Shown here piece by piece: positions 54,591 through 64,000 of a stretch of DNA of 64,000 nucleotides. The position numbers were made by a program, and so were the translations under genes. Location of the stretch: assembly GCA_030761205.1 (NCBI GenBank), contig JAULJL010000010.1, forward strand, positions 11,751,241-11,815,240, in the 5' to 3' direction. Source of the DNA: Fremontodendron californicum (taxonomy: Eukaryota > Streptophyta > Magnoliopsida > Malvales > Malvaceae). The notes beneath the pieces are model-generated. The model did not search any database, was not told where the DNA came from, and worked only from the letters and a program-made list of their open reading frames with translations. The number at the start of each line of letters is the position of its first letter. The first letter of the stretch is position 1.

Positions 54591-54825
54591 GGGAATTCAA
54601 TTTAAGGACAAAATCTTCAATTTACTGTTTAAAAAAAATGAAAATGAAAAAAGGCAAAAAAAAAAAAAAGAAAAAAAGGAAAATGAAAAAAATAGAAAAT
54701 GAAAAATGATAGAAGAATGAAAACCCCTTTCCCTTTCCTTCACATGTGATATCACTGACCGTACAAAATTAGTGTTGGTTTATCTTTGCCTGATTCCTGA
54801 TTCTCAGCAATAGCCAAAGAGGGGC

Positions 54826-54838
54826 AGCTGTAGACACC
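54826..54838 (+). promoter_or_regulatory. polypurine tract of giant element
   Basis: AAAGAGGGGCAGC directly precedes the 3' LTR start TGTAGACACC. Confidence 0.8.
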
Positions 54839-57800
54839 TAATTTTGTCCGGACCACTAAACAGGTATGTTTTCTTCCTATATTGATGTTTCCGAGTGTAA
54901 AAAGACTTTTTTCATCCTGCAGGTGATACTCCGAGACTTAGTTTAAGAGGATGAGCACAAAAAGTCAAACTTGAAAAAAGTCAACCCCGAAAAAAGTCAA
55001 CCCCATTAAAAGTCAACCTTAGAAAGTCAACTATTGAAAAAGTCCACCCACTTTCAAAATCAATATTTTAAGTTCAATTGAAAAATGGCGAAAGAATTTT
55101 GATAATCCGAGGTCTACATTGAAAGATATGGAGTTCGGAAGTTGGGATTTAGAGATTCAGTAGAAAGGAAACCCTAATCCAAGAAATTTGGGAAAAAGTG
55201 CTTAATCGATCAAATTGGTCAAAATTGAAGGTTTCAAATTAAAGATAAGCACTGACTATGGGTAATGGAGAAGTCACTTGAAAGAAAAACCGAAAGAAAA
55301 AGTCAATCCAGGAGAAAATCGAGAATTAGGGTTTTTAATGGATTTCGGTGAAATCGGGAAGAATCACAGAAATGGCCCGACTTGGTAAGACCAAAGCCCC
55401 CAATGGATGAAGAATGATTAAAAAGGATAGCCCAAGGCTCAGATTGAAGAAAATCTGAAAATCGGACTTGTTTGAGCAAAACCGGGTTTTGGAGGCAAAA
55501 GGGCAAAATTGGAAATTTTGGAAAAAATTGCAAATGGACTCCGAAAATTCTGAAAATTTTTCAATCTCATTCTTAAATCATTTGAAAGAGATTGGAGAAA
55601 GAAAATCTTGACTCGGAGTTCGTTTGCAAAATGGCCAAATCCTGAGCCTCCTATGTAGTAATTCAAAAAGGAAAATCCCGAAAAAATAGCAAATGAGCTC
55701 CAAATCTTCTGAAATTTTGCAAATCTCATTTTTAAATTATTTGAAAGAGATTGGAAAAATAAAATCTTGATTCGGAGTTCGTTTGCAAAATGGCCAAATC
55801 CCAGGCCTCCTATGCAATAATTCAAAAAGATAAATCCAGAAAAAATAGCAAATGGACTCCAAAAATTCTGAAATTTTGCAAATCTCATTTTTAAATTATT
55901 TGAAAGAGATTTGCGAAAGAAAATCTTGATTCGGAGTCCGTTTGCAAAATGGCCAAATCCCGAGCCTCCTATTCAGTAATTCAAGCCGATAAATCCCGAA
56001 AAAAATACCAAATGAGCTCCAAAAATTATGAAAACTTTCAGATCACATTTTTAAATTATTTGGAAGAGATTGGTGAAGAAAAATCTTGATTTGGAGCTCG
56101 TTTAAAAAATGGTAAAATGTAGGGGCATAAAAGGGCATTTTTGGAAGAAAAAATCCAAATAAATAGCAAACGGACTCGGATAATTTTGAAAACTTCCAGA
56201 ACTCAATATTTTATTATTTTGGAAGTATTAAAAAAATAAAAATTGAATTTGGAGTTCGTTTGATATTTATTTGCATCCGAGGGGCAAAACGGTCATTTCA
56301 CCCAAGCAACCGAAAAGGGCTTCTTTGGGCCTTTCAAAAAACCAGAGTTGGGCTGGAAAAGATAAGTGTTGGCCTGCCCAAGCCCAAAGGAAGGAGGAAG
56401 CTTCAGATTTTTCAATCAAATGGCTAAAAATCAAGAGTTAGTTAGAGATTCTCTTTGATCAAACCATGGTGATTAAGCCACATAGGCCAAGAGAGATGTC
56501 AACATTATTCTTTAACAGCTGTAATTTGAGAGAGCTGAGATGCTAATATAAAGGTGGTAATTTCATGATTTTTCACCTTGAATTATTAGCCATTTGATGG
56601 AAAATTGGTTACACAAAAAATGACAACATCCTAGGGGAGGAGAGAGGTAAAATTCTGCCAACATTAAGGGGAGGTCAGAATTTCGAATTTTCAACTTCAT
56701 TTTGGCTGATTTCTCTTAGTTTTTCTTAGTCTTTATCTTCTTGGTTGAGAGCAAAAAAGAAAAGTTTAGAAAAAAAAGGAAAGTTTGAAGAGATAAAGCT
56801 TGAAATATAGCTTCTTGAGGTGGCTCTTGAGCACCAACTCTTGCACTTTCTTGATTTTCTATTCTTGTTTTTGCTATTTTGATTTCTATTTGGTGAGTTT
56901 CCATTTTCAATAAATGTTTTTTTATTGTTCTTTTAAGTTCTTCCTTCATCTCTTTCTTAAGTATATTTTTTACATTTTATTTTTACAATAAACTCACCAT
57001 GGCCAAATGGCCTACATTATTTATTTTAAGTTGCTGTTTTGATTTATTTTACCATATTGTTTATGTTATTTTCTTTGATTTTGATGTTTTAAATGTTATG
57101 TTACTTCATATTCTTGAGTTATATTTTAATTTGGTTGCTTTGTTTGTTGTCATTTATGTTTTAAATATCATGTTTTTGCATTTTTAATTTTCTGTTTTCA
57201 TGTTGTTTAAATTTGAGCATGTTTTAGATTTAGTATATCAAGTGTTTGTGAAAATGCTTGTGTGGTCTTTGCATGATTTGAGTTTTATATCTTAGTTGAG
57301 CATGTTTTAGATTTAGTATATTAAGTGTTTGTGAAAATGCTTGTGTGATTTTTGCATGATTTAAGTGTTATATTTTAGTTGAGCATGTTAGTATACCAAG
57401 TGTTTGTGAAAATGCCATGCTTGTTGGAGCTTGAGGCCATTTGGCTACTCCATGTGTTTTGCATTGTGGGATTGCATTTTTGTCATGTTAGTTGGTAGGT
57501 TTTTGCATTTGCATGTCATTTGATTTAGTTTTGCATGCTAGTATGCCAAGTGTTTGTGAAAATGCCATGTTTGCTTGTTACATTATGCTATTCGGCCCTC
57601 TTGGAATTTTTGCATTTTTTGTGCATTCTTGCCATGTTAGTTGATAGGTTAGCATTTGCATGATATTTGATTGTGTTTTTGGATTAAGCATGCTTTGTGT
57701 TTGTGCAAATGCCATGCATATTTTAGTTATTAAGCTAGGTTTATTTGCCATGCATGATCATGCATTTTAGGTCTAGGTTGCATTAAATGCCATGCAAGTT

Positions 57801-60127
57801 CATTTAGGTCTAGGTCACTTTATGAATGCCATGCATTTTTTCATAACATTTAGGTTTAAATCCATGCATTTCATGCATTATGTTTGCTGCATTGTTTCAT
57901 GCATTTCATGTTCATGCCACTTGAATAATGACTTGAGCCAATCAATGGTTCAAAGTCATGCTCTCTTGAGCACACTTGTGGAAAATTAAGTTTGTCAAGT
58001 TGATTATTCTACCTTTGTGATTTTTTTTTTACTAGCCAATTTTTATCTAACTTTCAAAAAGTCCTAGATACTGTTTTTAAGTCATTTTATGAGTTTCAAA
58101 TATTTTTACTTTGATTTTTAAATGATTTTATCAAAGGCAAAATGTGTTTTGACAAAGCAGTTTTTTTTTCACCCAGTTTTCTAACTTTCCGATTTTTCTG
58201 GGAATTCATCTTTAATCAGAAAATTAAGCCTATTTTGTTTCCGTGTATTTTTACATGTCCTGAGTCTCCAGTAATTTTTTCAGAATTTTTTGAATTTTTA
58301 AAAATAGGATAAAAAATCGTGGCTTAAAACTGGACAGTGGAGTCAGAATTGAATTTAAAGAAAAATCATTTTTCTGTTTTGGTTAAGTTACTTAGAGTGG
58401 GCTGATTAGGAGGGTTAGCTACTGACTTAGGGTAGTTTCTAAGTCTTTTTAAACTCTAAAAATGGTTTTTCAAGTCTCGGGTTAAGGGTAGTCAAGTCCG
58501 GATTTTTAAACTTAGGAAATTAGAGCCATTTTAAAGAAATTAGCCCAGTTTTTATTTTAATTCAAGCTTTTTCAAAATTGTTTTCAAACAATCACAAAGT
58601 ATTTTGGTTTTAGAATATTTAATTTGACATATTTTCCTAAGGTAGCCGGATATCTTTTCAGATATACGGATTTCCTTAATTAAAGGAAAAAGTACATTTC
58701 ATGCATTGTATTTTCCATATTCATGCATTTTATATAATATGTGATTCTTGCTATGATAATTTCTATGATATTGTTATAATTTTGAGTTATGTTATATTGT
58801 TTATTATATGATTTGGAATATTTCATGATATCCTATGTTTTTTATTTAGTTATTCTTTTTGTCATATTATTTAGCATATACTATGTTCAAGCATTATTAT
58901 TTTCATGCATATTATATGATAGCATTATTTCATATTCCATCTCATTTAATTTATATGCCATATCATTCATGTTTGCCATGCCATTTAAATTATTCCATTT
59001 CATATAGAATATGTTATGTTACTTAGGTTATTTTATTCCATTTAGAAAATATCATGTTACTTAGGTTATTTCATTTCATATAGAATATGTTATGTTACTT
59101 AGGTTATTTTATTCCATTTAGAAAATATCATGTTACTTAGGTTATTTCATTTCATATAGAATATGTTATGTTACTTAGGTTATTTTATTCCATTTAGAAT
59201 ATATCATATGACTTAGGATATTGCATCTCACATAGAATATACTATGTTACCTAGGTCATTTCATTTTATTTAGAATATATCATATAACTTAGGATATTTT
59301 ACTTCATTTAGAATATGCTAAGGCATTTATTTCATTTCATTTAGAATATGCTAAGACATTTACATCATGTCATGTCATTTAGGTTGCATTATATTATTTA
59401 GATTTTGTTATGTCATGCATATACATATTCATTTCTTTTAAATGTTTTCAAAAAAAGATAATGGTTTTCAATAAAATAAAAATATTCCCGAGTTAAAATA
59501 ATTCATGAGTTCTCTGCCGGGTTTGCTGGGGAGGATATCATCAATTATTATTAATAACGGAATATCTTCTTTTAAAAGAGAATGATTCGGAAAATTTTCC
59601 AAAATTAATAAAAATTTCTATATTTTGCCACGTTTGTTGGGGAATATAGGAAAATTTTGAATTTATAAATTTCGGATCATTTTCAATTAAAAATGGAATT
59701 ATTTTTCTTTAAATTGGGAATTAATTTGAAATACTAAATTTAAAACCAACTTTTACCGAGACTTGAGATAACACACGATTAATAAGGTACCGATTTATAC
59801 GGGCATTGTGGGGGTGCTAATCCTTCCCCACACGTAACCGACTCCCGAACCCGCTTCTTTGATTTCTCTGGTTTAAAACGCAGACTTGAAATTGGTTTTT
59901 TAAATGTTTTAATTAATTTTTAAAATATTTTATAAAACCGATTTTAATAGGTGGCCGATCGCACCTAATAAAAAAGATTGGTGGCGACTCCATGTCTTTT
60001 TTAGGTCATTTTCAAAACCTTCATTTTTTAAGGAATTAAGTCGATTTTTTCTCGATTTTTTTTTAATGTCACGCTTAACGAATAATAAAATCTTGCAACG
60101 AGACTCGTTATTTTTTAGGTTGCGACA
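54839..60127 (+). repeat. 3' LTR of giant gypsy element
   Basis: 5,289 bp, starting TGTAGACACC and ending TTGCGACA, followed by ATTAG. It is 82 bp longer than the 5' LTR, at least partly because the array at about 55500-56290 has an extra intact module. ORFs 55439-55888 (minus), 56716-56949 (minus) and 56999-57187 are the counterparts of chance ORFs in the 5' LTR. Confidence 0.9.
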
Positions 60128-60132
60128 ATTAG

Positions 60133-61169
60133 ATTTAAAAGAAAGTAAACCCCAAATCCTTACCCGATAATTTCTTCCCTATGAAAACTAAACCCCAAAT
60201 CTTGACCCACTCGATTAAAAGAGAAAAACCCAAATCACAAAACAAGAATTTATCGGTTGGATTCGAAATCCTAAAACCCAAATTAACACCCACCAAAAAA
60301 AGTATGGAAAATCAGTTTTAGGAGAGTTGGGTGTAAGAGAAAGGGAGCACAAACATGGGGAAAGAGCAGTAGACCATGAAAAAAGGAGTCTGAGATTTTT
60401 TTTGGAGGTGGAGAGCTCAACAAGAAGAAAATGAGGGAGTTTGACAGGAAAATCGGTTTTAGGAGCTTGAGAAAGGAAAAATGAAAGAGCGTCAAAATTA
60501 CAAAAAGGAAACAAATGAGGGTTTCTCTGGTTCTTTGGATGCGGGGAGTGGATAGCAGAAATAAAGAGCAATATTTTTTTTGTTTTTGTTTTGGGAAGAA
60601 CACAACAAATACAGTAGAAAGCTCAGAAAAAAAAAAAAAAAAAAAAAAAAGGTGAATAGTGTCGGTTGATATGTATTGTGCTTTTGTTGTGTCTTCAATT
60701 ATGTTATTTAATTTGCCTACTAGTGCTTTTGCCTTAGTAGGTTTTTGTCTCTTCAGGAAAGTTTGAAGATTTGATTGCTTTGTTATGACTTTTCAAGATG
60801 GGTTAGGTGTGTCTGGAGATACTATGTTTCTTAATTATTTCTGGGTTTCTTACTTCTTTTGGAGATAGATTATATTTCTCAATAAATTGGTTGATTTAGC
60901 AAAAAGAAAAAAATGAAGTTTGTTATTTTTGTTGCGATGGTTGCCCACACGATTCAAAGAAAACAACATAACAAGATTTCAAGAAAATAAATACCCAAAA
61001 AAAGCCTAAGAAATTAAGGAAATCAACAGAGGATTTGGCAAAAAGAAATTATTTGGAATTTAAAGATTTGATTTTCTTTTGGCAACAAAAATAATAAACT
61101 TTTGCTACGTGAAATCTTTTAAATTTTAATTTATTTATATTTTTAAATTGTATGATAATGACATGTAAG
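60133..61169. other. MULE interior
   Basis: About 1 kb of non-coding sequence with CCCAAATC/AACCCC phrases at 60140-60290, a purine-rich middle and an A24 run at 60628-60651. Overlapping minus-strand ORFs (60215-60603) are low-complexity and not recognised. A captured gene cannot be excluded. Confidence 0.45.
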
Positions 61170-61349
61170 CAGCTGATGCATATTTTCAGATGGATTTCGT
61201 CACATTTAACGAAATTTTAACAAATTTCATTCACTTTAGGTTAAATTGGTTAAAAATAAAAGATCGAGAATTAAAATGACTCAAATAATAGATGAGGGGC
61301 TAAATTGACCAATATAATATAGTTCAAGGATGAAATTTATCATTATGCC
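61170..61349. repeat. MULE right terminal inverted repeat
   Basis: Reverse complement of the left repeat (30472-30650) with substitutions; it is followed by the TAAAATAAA duplication. Confidence 0.8.
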
Positions 61350-61518
61350 TAAAATAAAATTAGAAGTATTTAAATCTTTCAATCTTTAAAAATAACTACT
61401 CAAAAAAATTACTCACCTTTTTTTAATAAATCTTTTAACTTTAAAAAGAAACTGCCCATTTAAAAAACTATTTTCTTATTTTTTTTAAAAAGATATTTTT
61501 TTCACTCACAAAATGGGT

Positions 61519-61553
<35 letters not shown>
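61350..61553. other. AT-rich spacer ending in TA microsatellite
   Basis: No gene. A (TA)n tract of about 17 units occupies 61520-61553. Confidence 0.7.
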
Positions 61554-61557
<4 letters not shown>

Positions 61558-62447
61558 AGGGATCCACTTACATAGAGGTGTCCATAGGCCGGGCAGGGCC
61601 GGGCTTATGTATGGTACCAACATCATATTTGCTTACCCAAGCCCGGCCCGGCCCGAAATATGGGACTCAAGTTCTGTCCAAACCCGTCCATATTTGTAAA
61701 TGGATAGTCCAACCCCATTTAGGCTCGCCCATATTTTTTTTTCTATTTTTTTTAAAAAAAATATATTTTATTTTTTATTTAATCTTTAGTAAATTTATAT
61801 TTTTTTTCTTTTATTAAAATTTTAAACATAGACAACTTAACATATTTTTTAATGTTTACACTATAATATTATATATATTTAATCTTTATATGATATAAAA
61901 TACATAATATATATAAAAATAATATATTATATAATTGGAAAACAGGCCAAGCCGGGCTCGGGCCTTGAATGTTGGAGCCAAGGCCCGGCCCATTTTTTAA
62001 ACGGGCCTCGTTTTTTTGCCCAAGCCCATTTTTCGGGCCTAATATTTTTGTCCAAACCCTTTCTAAATATGGGCGGGCCTTCGGGTTTGGGCGGGTAGCC
62101 CGGCCCTTGGACAAGTCTCACTAGTATAAAATTAATTTAGTTTTACATATTTTCATAATTTTTTATACTATTTATATTTACTTAATTTAACTGTTGTATT
62201 TCATACTCTATTCATGTAGATCATAAAAAAATATTTATAAAAAAAAACATCTATAAATATAGTATTCTCGACCGGTATGATATAAATATCGAATTGATTT
62301 GAAACTTTATGTGCACGACGAGTGCAACTATATTACTAAATCCAACAATAATTTTGTTAAAATATTAACTATATACAAAATTATAAAAATGTGTAAAATT
62401 AATTATTTTTACACCAGTATAATTTGATCCATTTTCTCTATATAATA
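61554..62447. mobile_element. MITE with a second MITE inserted
   Basis: The outer inverted repeats are GAGAAGGGATCCACTTACA (61554) continued at about 62119 (CTAGTATAAAATTAATTT), and, reversed from 62447, GAGAAAATGGATCAAATTAT with AAAAATAATTAATTTTACA. Flanks are TA-rich. The insertion point is within the left repeat. The same family end is seen at 30290-30345. Confidence 0.6.
61573..62118. mobile_element. GGCCGGGC-type MITE (hAT-like)
   Basis: The ends are AGAGGTGTCCATAGGCCGGG and, reversed, GTGAGACTTGTCCAAGGGCC, with GC-rich terminal blocks (GGGCCGGGC/GCCCGGCCC) around an A/T-rich middle. The terminal pattern is that of plant hAT-type MITEs. The 8-bp duplication could not be resolved. ORFs over the GC-rich ends are artefacts. 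Confidence 0.55.
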
Positions 62448-62561
62448 ATATATTCATTTCCACATTAATTTGATTTATACATAATTTTCTTCTGATAAAG
62501 TCAGCCACCCAACATAATGGATAAAATGTCCAAAATTGATAAACCAATAAGTTGTGAAGAC

Positions 62562-63047
62562 TATGGATGTGTTTGATAAAGTATTGAAAATTTTCAATTC
62601 ATTGAAAAAGAAAATTTTCAACATTTAATTTTTTCAATGTGTTTGATAACCCATATTAAATTTTACTTAATAGAAAATTTTCAACAAAAAAGTGTTGAAT
62701 GAGGTAAGTAGGTATAGAGCTACTTATCACTTAATGCAGAAAATGTAAAGTCAATTTTAATTTTAAAAATTTTATATTTGAACTAAATTATTTATTTTTT
62801 TTGTTACAAAAGATGAGATATTTAAATTATCCTTTTAATTTTTTATCCAAAATAATATAAAATATTATGTTAATAAGATTAAAATTGTGAAATAAATAAT
62901 TTTCAAAATACAAGATTTACTGTTATCAAACAATATAATTATATTCAGTACTTAATTTTCAGTAATATGCAAAACAGTTTTTATATTACAAATTCAGTAC
63001 TTGATTTTTCAGCACTTAATTTTTCAATTTATCGAACAACACCTATG
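62562..63047. mobile_element. short MITE with GTGTTTGATAAA ends
   Basis: TATGGATGTGTTTGATAAAG at 62562 is matched in reverse at 63047 by CATAGGTGTTGTTCGATAAA, both continuing into TTGAAAA. About 486 bp, A/T-rich, no ORF. The terminal pattern resembles plant hAT MITEs. Confidence 0.55.
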
Positions 63048-63166
63048 ACAAAAACTTTTCTAGTGCAAATTGTGCGCTCCATTTCAATTCTGTTCGTCGA
63101 ATGAATAGCGTGAATTTCAATCATTGATTCAGTTAGTCTATTGAGTTTAAAAATAAAAAATAAAAA

Positions 63167-63825
63167 AAAGGTGGCCATACCATTTCGGTACCTGTGGTAC
63201 CAGCCGGTACGTTCCAGTTTTTAACTAAACTGGTACAAGCAACCTTTAGTTCCGTTCCGATTTTGGTATCGACCCGTACCGGTCGTACCGACCTGTATCG
63301 GTTGGTACCGATCTGTACCGGTTGATACCGGTCTGTATCGGTTGGTACAAGATTTTGATTTTTTTTAATTTTTTTTTAAAAAAAAAAAATCACTTATTTG
63401 ATTTTTTAAACCATTTTAAATATTTTTTGTGTCATGATCATTTTTATTTTGTTCATAATTACATTTAAAAATAAAATATGTTCATTAAATTAGGCTATTA
63501 AACATAATTAATAATAATTTACTATCTTTTTTAACATTTTAATATTTATTTTACCTATTTGATGTTTAAAAATTTTAGATATTAAATATTTAAAATTTAT
63601 ATTTGCATAAAAGCATAAATATACATGTAATAGATGTATATTTGCATGTGTATATAATATATATTTTATTAAAAAACTTGAAAATAGGTTATACATATAG
63701 ATATATGAAAAAAATTTGAAAAATACCGGTAAACCCGAAATGGTACACCGAAACACACCGGTATCTGTACGTACCAATACCAGAACAAAAACGGTACGTC
63801 CACCGGTACGGTACTGACTACCTTG
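63167..63825. mobile_element. GGTACCGGT-rich MITE
   Basis: The ends are AAGGTGGCCATACCATTTCG and, reversed, CAAGGTAGTCAGTACCGTAC, with many GGTACCG/CGGTACC units. The segment 63245-63350 contains tandem 21-bp-like GGTACCGATCTGTACCGGTT units. No ORF of note; the minus-strand ORF 63508-63969 crosses its boundary. Confidence 0.55.
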
Positions 63826-64000
63826 GGCATATACAATAATTGAAGATTGACATGAAAAAAAAAAAAAAGTGAATTTCAAAATTGACAAAAAATAAAAATA
63901 TTCTAATTTTGTTTCAATAAAAATATTTACCAAGAAAAAACTAAATATTTTTATAATTGTAATTAACAATAATTTTATAATTATTATTTTATCATTAACA
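63826..64000. other. AT-rich end of window
   Basis: A/T-rich; nothing recognised. Confidence 0.5.

Larger units (their letters stand above)
30751..60127 (+). mobile_element. giant Tat/Ogre-like Ty3 LTR element, gag-only, host of the LOG element
   Basis: Two LTRs of about 5.2-5.3 kb (30751-35957, 54839-60127) start TGTAGACACC and end TTGCGACA (left copy TTGCGATA), with a perfect 5-bp duplication ATTAG on both sides (30746-30750, 60128-60132). A primer site follows the left LTR and a polypurine tract precedes the right one. The interior has two damaged gag regions and no protease, reverse transcriptase or integrase. It also has tandem-repeat arrays in the leader and before the 3' LTR. The size without the nested element is about 19.96 kb. 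It is a non-autonomous, plus-strand member of the Tat/Ogre type. LTRs differ by a few percent by eye (about 12 changes in the last 358 bp). Confidence 0.9.
30472..61349. mobile_element. non-autonomous MULE (Mutator-like) split by a giant LTR element
   Basis: Long imperfect terminal inverted repeats start GGCATAATGACAAATTT at 30472 and, reversed, GGCATAATGATAAATTT at 61349. They can be followed for roughly 180 bp (shared landmarks TCGATCTTTTATTTT, CCATCTGAA and CGTTAAATG). A perfect 9-bp duplication TAAAATAAA flanks both ends (30463-30471, 61350-61358), the hallmark of Mutator transposition. Excising the LTR retrotransposon at 30751-60127 with one ATTAG leaves about 1,496 bp with no transposase. 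Non-coding interior sequence from 60133 has only chance ORFs. Confidence 0.85.

Noticed and set aside
60215..60603. Overlapping 118- and 106-aa minus-strand ORFs in the MULE
   Set aside because: Two frames open over the same low-complexity sequence; no domain. Kept only as a remark under the MULE interior.
61578..62121. Pro/Gly/Arg-rich ORFs on both strands
   Set aside because: Translation of GGCCGGGC-type MITE ends.
1..64000. tRNA or rRNA genes
   Set aside because: None recognised. The tRNA-like strings at 5777, 35961 and 45391 are primer-binding sites next to LTRs.

Overview
The window is nuclear DNA of a flowering plant, almost certainly a eudicot. It is AT-rich and gene-poor, and most of it consists of nested transposable elements with plant-type termini (Ty1/copia, Ty3/gypsy of Athila and Tat/Ogre type, CACTA, MULE, Helitron, MITEs). 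Captured gene pieces also resemble plant families. I see no complete, stand-alone host gene. The only intact, recognisable host-type gene is a LONELY GUY (LOG) cytokinin-activation ORF, and it lies inside a retrotransposon.

Layout. 1-3679: 3' part of a degenerate Athila-like Ty3 element (gag remnant, long 3' UTR, LTR). 3680-5506: AT-rich DNA with a broken aldehyde-oxidase-like fragment (minus strand) partly duplicated in tandem. 5507-20858: an old copia element, about 5 kb net, cut by a 5,955-bp CACTA element (9679-15633, TSD TAT) and by a truncated giant gypsy LTR (15931 to about 20316). 21764-25138: a non-autonomous CACTA element (TSD TTA) carrying exon pieces of an F-box/LRR protein (FBL15-like) and a polyamine-transporter-like gene, with introns. 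About 25144-30110: a decayed Helitron Rep region split by a copia LTR fragment (27127-29500).

30472-61349 is a three-level nest, each level bounded by its own target-site duplication. The outermost is a small MULE (about 1.5 kb net, 9-bp TSD TAAAATAAA). Inside it is a roughly 20-kb Tat/Ogre-like element with 5.2-kb LTRs (30751-60127, TSD ATTAG) that carries only damaged gag. Inside that, on the minus strand, is a 9,408-bp Athila-type element (37504-46911, TSD CTGTG) whose two 1,498-bp LTRs look identical. 61350-64000: MITEs and AT-rich DNA.

The standout is the innermost element. It keeps LTRs, a tRNA-Asp primer site, gag-protease and polypurine tract, and has lost reverse transcriptase, RNase H and most of integrase. 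In their place, in sense orientation, are an unidentified 164-aa ORF with a Cys cluster and an intact, intronless 215-aa LOG-family ORF with both signature motifs. A splice-acceptor-like site and a TATA-like box sit just upstream of the LOG start. Identical LTRs imply recent transposition, so this looks like a retroelement recently mobilised in trans with a potentially functional hormone-activation gene as cargo.

All identifications are by eye from motifs and remembered family features. No database search was possible.
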